7,494 nt of DNA from Candidatus Bipolaricaulota bacterium (GCA_015661965.1 DQVA01000128.1:1-7494); one strand, 5' to 3'. Positions 1-5,971 are shown, counted from the stretch's first letter. Notes: a model not told the origin generated them from the letters alone. A program made the numbers and translations.

Positions 1-614
1 CGGAACACCCCGTCGATATACAGCCGGGCCAGCGGCGGGTTGGTGGTCACCTGCAAGGTGCCGTAGGCCGGCGGGGCACCGGACACCACGATGAAGCTGG
101 TGAAGTCGAACGCCCGCTGAGCTGGTTCAGGCACCAACCCCAGCAGCTGTGCCTCCAGCTGAGCTCGCCAGCCTTCCGGGTCCTCCCCTAGCAGGGGGAA
201 CTGGTTGCCCGGACCGGGCCCCCCGAACACACCTGCCAGCGGTTGGGTAGTGGCCATCACCTGGATCCATTCTGTGCCCGGAGGGCCCACCACGCTCAGC
301 TGGTAAGGCTGCCCCGGGCCGGGGATCTGGTGTACCCCCGCTTGGTAATAGTTCTGTTGCTCCCAATAGTTGGGAAGGAGCTGGATCACCCGGCCTTGGG
401 AATCGATGTTCCAGATGTACACGTAGGCGGGTTGATTCAGCTCAAAGTAGATCACCGCGTTGTCGTCGATGGCGTAAACCGGCTTATCAGTCCACACCGT
501 GACGGAAAGGCCTTCCTGTGGGGGTTCGATGATGATCCCCAACGGTTCGACCTGGGGGAATCCCAGCATCCCCAAGGTCACTAGCAACATCCCCAATAGC
601 GCGAACTTCCTCAT
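1..614 (-). CDS. Secreted DUF4384 + PEGA domain surface protein, partial (C-terminus beyond the left edge)
   Basis: I translated this frame directly; it is open from an ATG at 614 to the edge, giving 204 visible residues. The N-terminus is a signal peptide (MRKF then a hydrophobic run to about residue 19) with no lipobox Cys. Residues about 36-115 match the DUF4384 pattern: VWTDKPVY, a beta-strand with NQPAYVYIWNID, then GRVIQLLPN. This fold is common in envelope proteins of unclear role. Residues from about 185 (GTLQVTTNPPLARLYIDG) are the start of a PEGA domain, a small surface beta-domain, interrupted by the edge. A strong Shine-Dalgarno (AAAGGAGGT, 619-627) lies 4 nt before the ATG, inside the end of the preceding gene, whose TAG is 2 nt upstream. 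It is the last visible gene of the sigma-factor operon, so it is probably an envelope protein made from that operon. The domain calls are by eye; the exact function is unknown. Confidence 0.82.
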   Translation of the reverse strand, partial: MRKFALLGMLLVTLGMLGFPQVEPLGIIIEPPQEGLSVTVWTDKPVYAIDDNAVIYFELNQPAYVYIWNIDSQGRVIQLLPNYWEQQNYYQAGVHQIPGPGQPYQLSVVGPPGTEWIQVMATTQPLAGVFGGPGPGNQFPLLGEDPEGWRAQLEAQLLGLVPEPAQRAFDFTSFIVVSGAPPAYGTLQVTTNPPLARLYIDGVF

Positions 615-616
615 CA

Positions 617-1330
617 CTACCTCCTTTCCGGACTCAGGGCCAGCCCTACGATCTGTCGGACCAGGGCCGGCGAAAGCTCCGCGAGCAGGTGGTCCACCAG
701 CTCGACTGGGAGCAACCCCCGCAGCCGCAGCAGCCGCTCCTCCACCTTTTCCACCATACTGACTGCATCGGCCGGGCTCCCCCCCGCCACCAGGAAATCC
801 CCGATGGCCCAGGCGATCTCCAGCACCAGTGCCGCCTCGGGCGGAGGCCCGGGCTGGGGGGCGCGCTGCGGGAGGGGTTGGGCCTCCCCCAGTGGCCTGA
901 GGACAACCCCCTGCCACTGGAGCACCTGTTGAGTAGCATCGAGCAGTCTGATCCGCAATTTCAGCACCCCGGCCACCTCAGGCCAGGGCCTGCCCAGCCG
1001 CAGCCCCTTCAGGGCCTCGTTGAGCAGCGGGTCCAGGATGTATCCGCCGGCCAGGGCGTGGTTGAGGATCCCCAGCGCATCTTCCCGATACGCTTGGGAC
1101 AGCTCCGCCACCTCCCCCAGGAAGGCCAACGCCACCCCCGGGGTGAGCCGCTGCTCGTTCATGGCGGCGGTCAATTCCCCGGCCAGGGACTCCTTCAAAT
1201 CGGGCGGAGCGGGCAAGGCCTGCAGTAGCTCCAGCACCTGGTCGGGGGAGGCGGGCGGGGCCAACGGCGTCTGGGCCCCGGCCAGCACCCCGATCAGGAA
1301 GGCTATTGCTATTGGGGTCCAGCCCTTCAC
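617..1330 (-). CDS. Secreted helical protein of unknown function
   Basis: The product is 237 aa and I do not recognise its family. It begins with a signal peptide (MKGW, hydrophobic residues 5-18, likely cleavage near Ala19), so it should be exported. The mature part looks almost entirely alpha-helical and Leu/Ala-rich. Two helical blocks (about 30-150 and 165-235) are joined by a Pro-rich linker at 152-164. Short units with AL-x-G spacing (residues 92-96, 106-109) suggest degenerate helical repeats. It has no cysteines. The GTG start is chosen because it overlaps the upstream gene's stop as GTGA (4 nt) and has GGAGGT 5 nt upstream (1336-1341). The stop is 2 nt before the next gene. Translational coupling on both sides makes it a full member of the sigma-factor operon, so it may serve in the same envelope response. 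That role is inference from position only. Confidence 0.8.
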   Translation of the reverse strand: MKGWTPIAIAFLIGVLAGAQTPLAPPASPDQVLELLQALPAPPDLKESLAGELTAAMNEQRLTPGVALAFLGEVAELSQAYREDALGILNHALAGGYILDPLLNEALKGLRLGRPWPEVAGVLKLRIRLLDATQQVLQWQGVVLRPLGEAQPLPQRAPQPGPPPEAALVLEIAWAIGDFLVAGGSPADAVSMVEKVEERLLRLRGLLPVELVDHLLAELSPALVRQIVGLALSPERR

Positions 1331-1866
1331 GCCCCACCTCCGGTCCCCACGTAGCGCACCGAGGCGTACTCCCCGAAGCTGCGCACGTACTCATCCGCCT
1401 GGGGATCCTGTCCCACCCACTTGCCATCCACCAAGAACGCGTACTCGTACCGGCCCGGGGGGAGATCCAACACCGCTGTCCAGATCCCGTCTCCATCAGG
1501 ATCGGACAGGGGGATGGGCTCCCAGGCGGAGAAATCCCCCATCACCGCCACCGAGTGGGCCTGGGGGTTCACCACGGCGAACAGGGTGCCCGCCTGGGCG
1601 GAGGGGGGCAGCGGGGAGGGGGCGAACAGCCTGCCCAGCGCGAACCCGAGGACCAGGGCGAGCGAGGCCGCCCCGGCTAGCGCCCAGCGGGGGGAGAAAC
1701 CAAGCCCCCACCGCTCCTTGAGGCGCCGCCACAGGCCGGGTCGGGCGACACGCTGGGCGATGGCCCGCATCACCCGCTCCTCCAGCCCTTCCAGGCCCTG
1801 CCGGGCCGCTTCCGCCTCTTGGGCCAGAACCTCTCGGATCCTTTCCTCCAGGTCACTGGACCACAT
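1327..1866 (-). CDS. Single-pass membrane protein with extracytoplasmic AMPK-type CBM48/E-set domain; putative anti-sigma factor
   Basis: The product is 179 aa. Residues 1-58 are a charged, helical, presumably cytoplasmic segment. One membrane helix spans about 60-82. After a Pro-rich linker, residues about 94-174 form a glycogen-recognition (AMPK-beta/CBM48, early-set) domain, seen in GDFSAW (110-115), DPDGDG (122-127), LPPGRYEYAFLVDGKW (135-150) and QDP (153-155). The polypeptide has no cysteine, so it cannot carry the zinc-binding HxxxCxxC motif of ZAS anti-sigma factors. Its ATG lies inside the end of the sigma gene (14-nt overlap), the usual place for a cognate anti-sigma factor, and its topology fits a sensor that holds sigma at the membrane. 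Binding to sigma is inferred from position. Bacterial proteins with this domain beside ECF sigma genes may be a known arrangement, but I cannot verify that here. Confidence 0.8.
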   Translation of the reverse strand: MWSSDLEERIREVLAQEAEAARQGLEGLEERVMRAIAQRVARPGLWRRLKERWGLGFSPRWALAGAASLALVLGFALGRLFAPSPLPPSAQAGTLFAVVNPQAHSVAVMGDFSAWEPIPLSDPDGDGIWTAVLDLPPGRYEYAFLVDGKWVGQDPQADEYVRSFGEYASVRYVGTGGGA

Positions 1867-2398
1867 CGTGTATCACCCCTTGTTCGACCAACCGCAGGCG
1901 CACCAGTGCCCGCCCCCGATGCAGCCGGGTCTTCACCGTTCCCACCCGGAGGCCGAGCACCCGCGCGATCTCCGCCAAGTCCATTTCATGCCAGTACCGC
2001 AGGATCAGCGGCGCCCGATACGACTCGGGCAATGACCACACCGCTTCCTTCACAGCGTGATGCAACTCCTCTTTCCACACCACCTCGGCCGGATCTGGGA
2101 TCCGACCGGGAGAGGGCTGGGGATCAGGGCGCCTTCGCTTGCGCAGCATGTTCTTGGCCACGTTGGCGGTCACGGTGAACAGCCAGGTGGAGAACTTACG
2201 GGAGAGATCGTAATAATGTAGGCGCTCGTAGGCGCGGATGAACGCTTCTTGGGTGGCGTCCTCGGCATCCGCTCGATTGCGCAGGATGGCGAGGGCTACC
2301 CCGAACACGGCCTCCTTGTAGCGCCTCACGATCTCCCCCCATGCCTCCAGGTCACCCTCTAGGCTTCTCTGCACCAGTTCCAGTTCACCGAGGACCAA
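1853..2398 (-). CDS. ECF-type RNA polymerase sigma factor (sigma-70 family, group 4)
   Basis: The product is 181 aa from the chosen start, a normal size for the family. Region sigma-2 spans about residues 17-90, with the core-binding/-10 motif DAEDATQEAFIRAY (44-57), followed by FSTWLFTVTANVAKNMLRKRRR-type residues at 69-90. After a Pro-rich linker (91-103), region sigma-4 (about 112-170) shows SLPESYRAPLILRYW and the helix-turn-helix MDLAEIARVLGLRVGTVKTR (139-158) for -35 recognition. It directs RNA polymerase to a small regulon in the cytoplasm. I place the start at TTG 2396-2398 because AAGGAGGG lies 5 nt upstream and the protein then begins just before sigma-2. A GTG at 2485 would add 29 residues, Pro/Gly-rich and unlike the family, and would run through the probable promoter. 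The last 14 nt overlap the next gene, a putative anti-sigma factor. Confidence 0.9.
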   Translation of the reverse strand: MVLGELELVQRSLEGDLEAWGEIVRRYKEAVFGVALAILRNRADAEDATQEAFIRAYERLHYYDLSRKFSTWLFTVTANVAKNMLRKRRRPDPQPSPGRIPDPAEVVWKEELHHAVKEAVWSLPESYRAPLILRYWHEMDLAEIARVLGLRVGTVKTRLHRGRALVRLRLVEQGVIHDVVQ

Positions 2399-2403
2399 CC
2401 CCG

Positions 2404-2411
2404 CCCTCCTT
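2404..2411 (-). promoter_or_regulatory. Ribosome binding site deciding the sigma factor TTG start
   Basis: Read on the minus strand this is AAGGAGGG, a near-perfect Shine-Dalgarno, with a 5-nt spacer to TTG at 2398. No comparable site precedes the upstream in-frame GTG at 2485, so this site fixes translation at the TTG. The rare start codon may keep sigma levels low, which is inference. Confidence 0.75.
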
Positions 2412-2418
2412 CCACCCC

Positions 2419-2447
2419 AATATACACCCAGCGGCAGCGGGGGTTCC
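2419..2447 (-). promoter_or_regulatory. Putative promoter of the sigma-factor operon, ECF-like -35 element
   Basis: On the minus strand GGAACC (2442-2447) is followed after exactly 17 nt by TATATT (2419-2424). GGAAC is the classic -35 core of many ECF sigma promoters, whereas TATATT resembles a housekeeping -10. The predicted start point, near 2412, would fall next to the Shine-Dalgarno and leave a leader of only about 14 nt. The mixture of elements means it could be self-regulated or housekeeping. Alternatively the -35 match may be chance. Confidence 0.4.
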
Positions 2448-2530
2448 CAGCGGACAGCCGTCACCCTCGGGCCGGACGGACCCACCCTCCCCCACTTCCT
2501 CCGGTCCCCAGCGCTACGGGTGGCGACAGC

Positions 2531-2536
2531 TATGGT
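2531..2536 (+). promoter_or_regulatory. Weak candidate -10 element for the lipoprotein gene
   Basis: TATGGT matches the TATAAT consensus at four of six positions and would place the transcript start near 2543, about 27 nt before the ATG. No convincing -35 hexamer is visible 16-18 nt upstream, so an activator or an alternative sigma factor might be needed. Low confidence. Confidence 0.25.
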
Positions 2537-2556
2537 ATCGGTGCAACCTTGTGTAC

Positions 2557-2564
2557 AAGGAGGG
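2557..2564 (+). promoter_or_regulatory. Ribosome binding site deciding the lipoprotein ATG start
   Basis: AAGGAGGG lies 5 nt before ATG 2570. It sits inside the alternative TTG reading from 2549 and so argues against that longer start. It overlaps the right arm of the short inverted repeat at 2548-2559. Confidence 0.8.
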
Positions 2565-2569
2565 AAGAC

Positions 2570-3829
2570 ATGACGAGGAAGTTATTGGCGGGAATGCTGC
2601 TTTTGGGCCTGGCCATCGGGCTTTCAGCCTGTCGGGGCTTTTTCACCCAGGCCCCGGTGGCGGTGCTGGACTGGTCCCCCAAGGACGCCCACGAGGCGCC
2701 GATCACCATCACCTTCGACCTGTCGGGCTCTCAGGACCCGGACGGCGAGATCGTGGCCTGGACGTTGGACTTCGGGGACGGCAGTGCCCCGGCCACCGGT
2801 ACCGACGTGACCGTGCCCGTGGAGCACACCTACCAGGCCGAGGGCACCTATACGGCCACCCTGGAGGTGGAGGACAACGCCGGCAAGAAGGACCAGGACT
2901 CGGTGGTGATCACCGTTATGGCCCCCCGGGTGTACTTCTCCTCGAACCGCAATTCCCTCTGGCAGATCTTCCGGGTGAAGCTGGACGGCACCGAAGAGGA
3001 GGGCCTGTGGTTCGGGGGTATCACCCCGGCACTCCGCTGGAACACCCGGGACAAGCTGGCCGTGTCCCTCTTTGACGGAACCGATTGGAACCTCGGGGTG
3101 GCGGACGTAAGCGATCTGGCATTGGAGCACCTGGACATCCAGACCTATTCAGAGATCCAACCCACCTGGTATTACAACGGCTCGAAGCTCGCGTTCGCTT
3201 CGGACCAGGCCGGAAACTGGGAGATCTGGACGGTGGATTACCCCTGGGGCATCGCCACCGCGGTCACCCAGCTCACGGTGCAGACCCCGGACTGGGCCCT
3301 GGCCCCGGCTTACTCCCCGGTGAATGGGGACCTGGTGTTCGTGTCCAGCAAGGGCTCTGGTGGGCCGGCCAACGGCGGCTCTGCCCTGTGGATCTGGCGT
3401 GAGGGTGCCGCTGCTCCGCAACTACTCTATGACTCCGGCGGCCACGACGGCGCCATCGATCCCGGCCTTGGGATCGTGGCCGGCCTCCCGGCCGACGGGG
3501 GCCTCTCCACCCCGGCCTGGTCCCCGGACGGGACCAAGATCGCGTTCACCTCGGACCGGGTGGACGGCCACGGCGGCCTGGATATCTGGATCCTGGATGT
3601 GGCCACCGCCACCGCCCAGAACCTGAACGCCTTCTGTGGGGGCTCCCCCAACACGGGTGAGGACGAGTTCGATCCCTGGTGGGTGGAGACCGGCGACGCC
3701 ATCGCCTTCGTGCGGTACGACACGAGTACCCTTACCTACCAGGTGTACCTGGTCGATCTGAACACGGGCACCGTAACCCAGCTCTCCAGCGCCGCGGATT
3801 CCATCGGCCCGGCGAGCGGGTCCCCCTAA
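2570..3829 (+). CDS. Lipoprotein with PKD domain and TolB-like (PD40) beta-propeller
   Basis: The product is 419 aa. Residues 1-20 are a lipoprotein signal peptide ending in the lipobox LSAC, with Cys21 as the lipidation site, so the protein should be anchored in the cell envelope. Residues about 29-116 form one PKD domain: DLSGSQDPDGEIVAWTLDFG (50-69), GDG, EHTYQAEGTYTATLEV (85-100), ending in VVITV. From about 119 to the end there are TolB/WD40-like PD40 blades: VYFSSNRNSLWQIFRVKLDG (121-140), KLAFASDQAGNWEIWTVD (206-223), PAWSPDGTKIAFTSDR (about 314-330) and a last one at about 364-407. Such propellers usually mediate protein or ligand binding; no enzyme motif is evident. The ATG at 2570 is chosen over the TTG at 2549 by its ribosome site and clean signal peptide. 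It is divergent from the sigma operon and could be a regulon member or a structural envelope protein; which is unknown. Confidence 0.9.
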   Translation: MTRKLLAGMLLLGLAIGLSACRGFFTQAPVAVLDWSPKDAHEAPITITFDLSGSQDPDGEIVAWTLDFGDGSAPATGTDVTVPVEHTYQAEGTYTATLEVEDNAGKKDQDSVVITVMAPRVYFSSNRNSLWQIFRVKLDGTEEEGLWFGGITPALRWNTRDKLAVSLFDGTDWNLGVADVSDLALEHLDIQTYSEIQPTWYYNGSKLAFASDQAGNWEIWTVDYPWGIATAVTQLTVQTPDWALAPAYSPVNGDLVFVSSKGSGGPANGGSALWIWREGAAAPQLLYDSGGHDGAIDPGLGIVAGLPADGGLSTPAWSPDGTKIAFTSDRVDGHGGLDIWILDVATATAQNLNAFCGGSPNTGEDEFDPWWVETGDAIAFVRYDTSTLTYQVYLVDLNTGTVTQLSSAADSIGPASGSP

Positions 3830-3842
3830 GCTGGGGGCTTTT
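3822..3842 (+). terminator. Short terminator-like hairpin overlapping the lipoprotein stop
   Basis: CCCCC (3822-3826) pairs with GGGGG (3833-3837) around a 6-nt loop containing the TAA stop, followed by CTTTT. The stem is short and begins within the coding region, so it may only assist the larger downstream hairpin. Confidence 0.45.
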
Positions 3843-3890
3843 AAAAAAGGCGTTCCCGCCCGGCCCCGTCGCCCAGGCGGCGGGGCCGTC
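3843..3890. terminator. Bidirectional terminator between convergent genes
   Basis: CGGCCCCG (3861-3868) and CGGGGCCG (3881-3888) are perfect 8-nt arms. The pairing continues through a T-G wobble (3869/3880) and CGC/GCG (3870-3872 with 3877-3879), giving a 12-bp stem with a CCAG loop. On the minus strand it is followed by a second small hairpin (GGCG/CGCC, 3849-3860) and then six T residues (3843-3848), a good terminator for the lnt operon. On the plus strand the hairpin is followed only by a mixed pyrimidine run (TCTTCCTCCT). It lies between two convergent stop codons, as expected. Confidence 0.7.
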
Positions 3891-3896
3891 TTCCTC

Positions 3897-5333
3897 CTAT
3901 CGCCCGCTGAAGCGCCGCACGGCACCGAGTAGGGCGAGGGCCCCTGCCAGGGCCAGGGCGGGCATGTCCCCCCAGCGGACGAACGGGGTCCGCCCCCGGT
4001 AGAGGGGCACGGTAAGCTCCAATACCCCTTCGCCCCAGGCAGGGAGCGTGCCCATTGGACGCCCCCTGCCTTCGAACCCGCCGGTGATCCCGGTCTGGGC
4101 CGCCTGGAGGAAGGCGCGCCCCGTCTCGGCCGCCCGCAACGCCCCCATGGCGAAGTGCTCCCATGGGAATCTCGTCCTCCCGAACCAGGCGTCGTTGGTG
4201 GGAAGCAGCAGCAGCTGCGCCCCGGTTGCCGCCAGGACCCGGGCCGGGGAGGAAAACTGGGATTCGAAACAGATTATGACCCCGTAGGGCCCCAAGGGCC
4301 GCGGTCCGGTCCCCGGGGAGAGATCATAGGGAAGAAGGCGCTCCAGGAGCGGTCCCAGCCCCAGCGCCTGCCAGAGCCCCCGGGCGGGAAGGTACTCCCC
4401 AAACGGCACCAACCGTACCTTGTCGTATATCCCCTCCACCCCTCCCTGGGGGCCGATAAGGATGACGGAATTGAAGACCCTTTCCGCCCGCCGTACCCCG
4501 GTCCCCACCAAGACGCGGCAGGACAGCCGCCGGGCCGTCTCTTGAAACGGGGCGAGGCACTGGGGCTCGTCCAGCAGGAAAGCCGGCAGGGCGTTCTCCG
4601 GCACCACCACCAGGTCCACCGGGCCCTGGATTCCGGAGAGGAGCTCACGGTAGCGGGCAAGGAGTCGGGGGAGATCATCCCGGTTCAGCTTCTCCTCTTG
4701 CAGGAAGCCCGGTTGCACCAGGGCCACCTGCAGCTCCCCCGCCCCCTCCGGAGGTGGGGAGAGGAGGGCCAGGAGCCCCAGGGCAGCGGGCCCCAACAGG
4801 GCAAGCGGCAGGAGCTGGGGCCGCCGCAGCCCCCGGGCCAGCCAGGCCCCGGTCCAGGCCACGGCCAGGGAGAGGGGGATGGCTCCCCCCCAGGCGGCCG
4901 CGGCAAGGAACGGCGTTCCCACTAAGGCCACCGGCAGGGACCCAAACGAAAACCCGAGCGGCCCGGCGGCGCGGGCCGCCTCAAGGAGCGCCCACGCCCC
5001 GGCCCACAGGGGCGGCGAATCACGCCACCCCACGAGCCCCCCAAGGGTGGCGAAAAACAGCGCTCCATAGGCGGAGAGGAGGAGCCAGGCCGGCACGGAA
5101 AGTGCCCCCAGGAACGGCCATAAAGCCAGGACGGGGGAAAGCTCCAAGGCGAAGAACGTCAGCCCGCCGAGGAGGCCCCATAGAACCCCCCGCTTCAGCC
5201 CCACCCCCGCCAACGCCAGGAAATACGGGGCCGGGGCGAGCCAAGCCAACCACCCCCAGCCGGGGGAGAAGGCCCCCCACAGGGAGACGGCGAAACACCC
5301 GAGCAGGAAGATCCTCGCCCGGCGGGGTATCAC
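3897..5333 (-). CDS. lnt: Apolipoprotein N-acyltransferase
   Basis: Lnt transfers an acyl chain from phospholipid to the N-terminal cysteine of lipoproteins, the last step of lipoprotein maturation, at the outer face of the inner membrane. The product is 478 aa, close to the usual size. Residues about 8-195 contain several hydrophobic helices, followed by a carbon-nitrogen hydrolase (nitrilase) domain and a final membrane helix near 455-472. The catalytic triad is visible: Glu246 in VVVPENALP, Lys305 in YDKVRLVPFGEY and Cys355 in GVIICFES, matching E. coli Glu267/Lys335/Cys387. The start is uncertain. GTG 5333 overlaps the transaldolase stop as GTGA, the coupling style used elsewhere here; an in-frame TTG at 5351 would add six residues. 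Neither has a clear ribosome site. It is the last gene of the operon, before a terminator. The nearby lipoprotein is a plausible substrate. Confidence 0.94.
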   Translation of the reverse strand: MIPRRARIFLLGCFAVSLWGAFSPGWGWLAWLAPAPYFLALAGVGLKRGVLWGLLGGLTFFALELSPVLALWPFLGALSVPAWLLLSAYGALFFATLGGLVGWRDSPPLWAGAWALLEAARAAGPLGFSFGSLPVALVGTPFLAAAAWGGAIPLSLAVAWTGAWLARGLRRPQLLPLALLGPAALGLLALLSPPPEGAGELQVALVQPGFLQEEKLNRDDLPRLLARYRELLSGIQGPVDLVVVPENALPAFLLDEPQCLAPFQETARRLSCRVLVGTGVRRAERVFNSVILIGPQGGVEGIYDKVRLVPFGEYLPARGLWQALGLGPLLERLLPYDLSPGTGPRPLGPYGVIICFESQFSSPARVLAATGAQLLLLPTNDAWFGRTRFPWEHFAMGALRAAETGRAFLQAAQTGITGGFEGRGRPMGTLPAWGEGVLELTVPLYRGRTPFVRWGDMPALALAGALALLGAVRRFSGR

Positions 5334-5968
5334 CCGGCTGCCCGTTTCCAATCCGCCAGGAATCGCTCGATCCCCAGATCCGTAAGGGGGTGGTCGAACA
5401 GTTGACGGACGACTCGATAGGGGACGGTGGCGATGGGGGCACCAAGCAGGGCCGCCTCCACCACGTGCCTGACGTGCCTGACGCTGGCCACGATCAGCTG
5501 GGTAGCGAACCCGTAATTGCTGTAGATCTCAAGGATCTGGGCCACCAGCTCCATCCCGTCTCCGGCCCGGTCATCGATCCTGCCCACGAACGGGGACACA
5601 TAAGTGGCGCCGGCCTTGGCCGCCAAAAGGGCCTGCGTGGGGGAGAACACCAAAGTCACGTTGGTGGAGATCCCCTCGGCGGCAAGGCGTTTTGTCGCCC
5701 GCACCCCGGCCAGGCCCATGGGGATCTTGATCACCACGTTGTCCGCCACCTTGGCAAGCTCCCGGGCTTGGCGCACCATGCCCTCCACGTCCAGGGCTGC
5801 CACCTCAGCGGACACCGGCCCCGGAACCAGGCGGCATATCTCCGCGAGTAGGTCCCAGAATGGCCTCCCCTCCTTGGCCACCAAGCTGGGGTTGGTGGTC
5901 ACCCCATCGATCAGGTCCGCCAATTCCCTGATCTCGTCCAAGTTAGCCGTGTCAAGGTAGATCTTCAC
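5330..5968 (-). CDS. tal: Transaldolase, small TalC/FSA-type
   Basis: The product is 212 aa, a single cytoplasmic TIM-barrel of the short transaldolase/fructose-6-phosphate aldolase family. It belongs to the non-oxidative pentose phosphate pathway, moving a dihydroxyacetone unit between sugar phosphates. The family start is clear (MKIYLDTANLDEI), with Asp6, GVTTNPSL (22-29; Asn26), the Schiff-base lysine Lys81 in NVVIKIPMG, STNVTLVFSP (101-110) and YVSPFVGRIDD (123-133). Glu55 in VSAEV and Phe127 in SPFVGR occupy positions that are Gln and Tyr in E. coli FsaA. This points to transaldolase rather than free fructose-6-phosphate aldolase activity. I chose GTG 5966-5968 because AGGAGG lies 5 nt upstream and the protein then begins as the family does; a GTG at 5974 is part of that ribosome site. 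It follows tatD by 10 nt and overlaps lnt. Confidence 0.92.
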   Translation of the reverse strand: MKIYLDTANLDEIRELADLIDGVTTNPSLVAKEGRPFWDLLAEICRLVPGPVSAEVAALDVEGMVRQARELAKVADNVVIKIPMGLAGVRATKRLAAEGISTNVTLVFSPTQALLAAKAGATYVSPFVGRIDDRAGDGMELVAQILEIYSNYGFATQLIVASVRHVRHVVEAALLGAPIATVPYRVVRQLFDHPLTDLGIERFLADWKRAAG

Positions 5969-5971
5969 CCT

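Larger units (their letters stand above)
2399..2569. other. Divergent intergenic region between the sigma operon and the lipoprotein gene
   Basis: This 171-bp stretch is the largest non-coding interval in the window. It holds the putative minus-strand promoter and the ribosome site of the sigma gene, a C-rich stretch without obvious signals (about 2470-2512), a weak plus-strand -10 candidate (TATGGT, 2531-2536), an inverted repeat at 2548-2559 and the lipoprotein's ribosome site. The divergent layout would allow one regulator to act on both sides. I see no small gene here. Confidence 0.6.

Noticed and set aside
1020..1721. Long open frame on the plus strand opposite the unknown protein and the CBM48-type protein
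   Set aside because: Its translation is Pro/Arg/Ser-rich low-complexity sequence typical of an antisense shadow in GC-rich DNA, with no domain or ribosome site.
2399..2485. Longer sigma factor from a GTG at 2485
   Set aside because: The added 29 residues are Pro/Gly/Arg-rich and unlike ECF N-termini, there is no ribosome site, and they cover the promoter-like elements. The TTG at 2398 has an excellent Shine-Dalgarno.
2549..2569. Longer lipoprotein from a TTG at 2549
   Set aside because: It would translate through the Shine-Dalgarno and put an acidic/arginine stretch before a clean signal peptide; ATG 2570 fits better.
5465..5484. Tandem 9-bp direct repeat (CGTGCCTGA twice) inside the transaldolase gene
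   Set aside because: It encodes Arg-His-Val twice in a segment where the family normally has a similar RHxRHV sequence, so it is explained by coding constraint.
4754..5851. Long open frame on the plus strand opposite lnt and the transaldolase gene
   Set aside because: The product is biased to Pro/Gly/Arg and lies antisense to two genes with intact catalytic motifs; it is a shadow frame.
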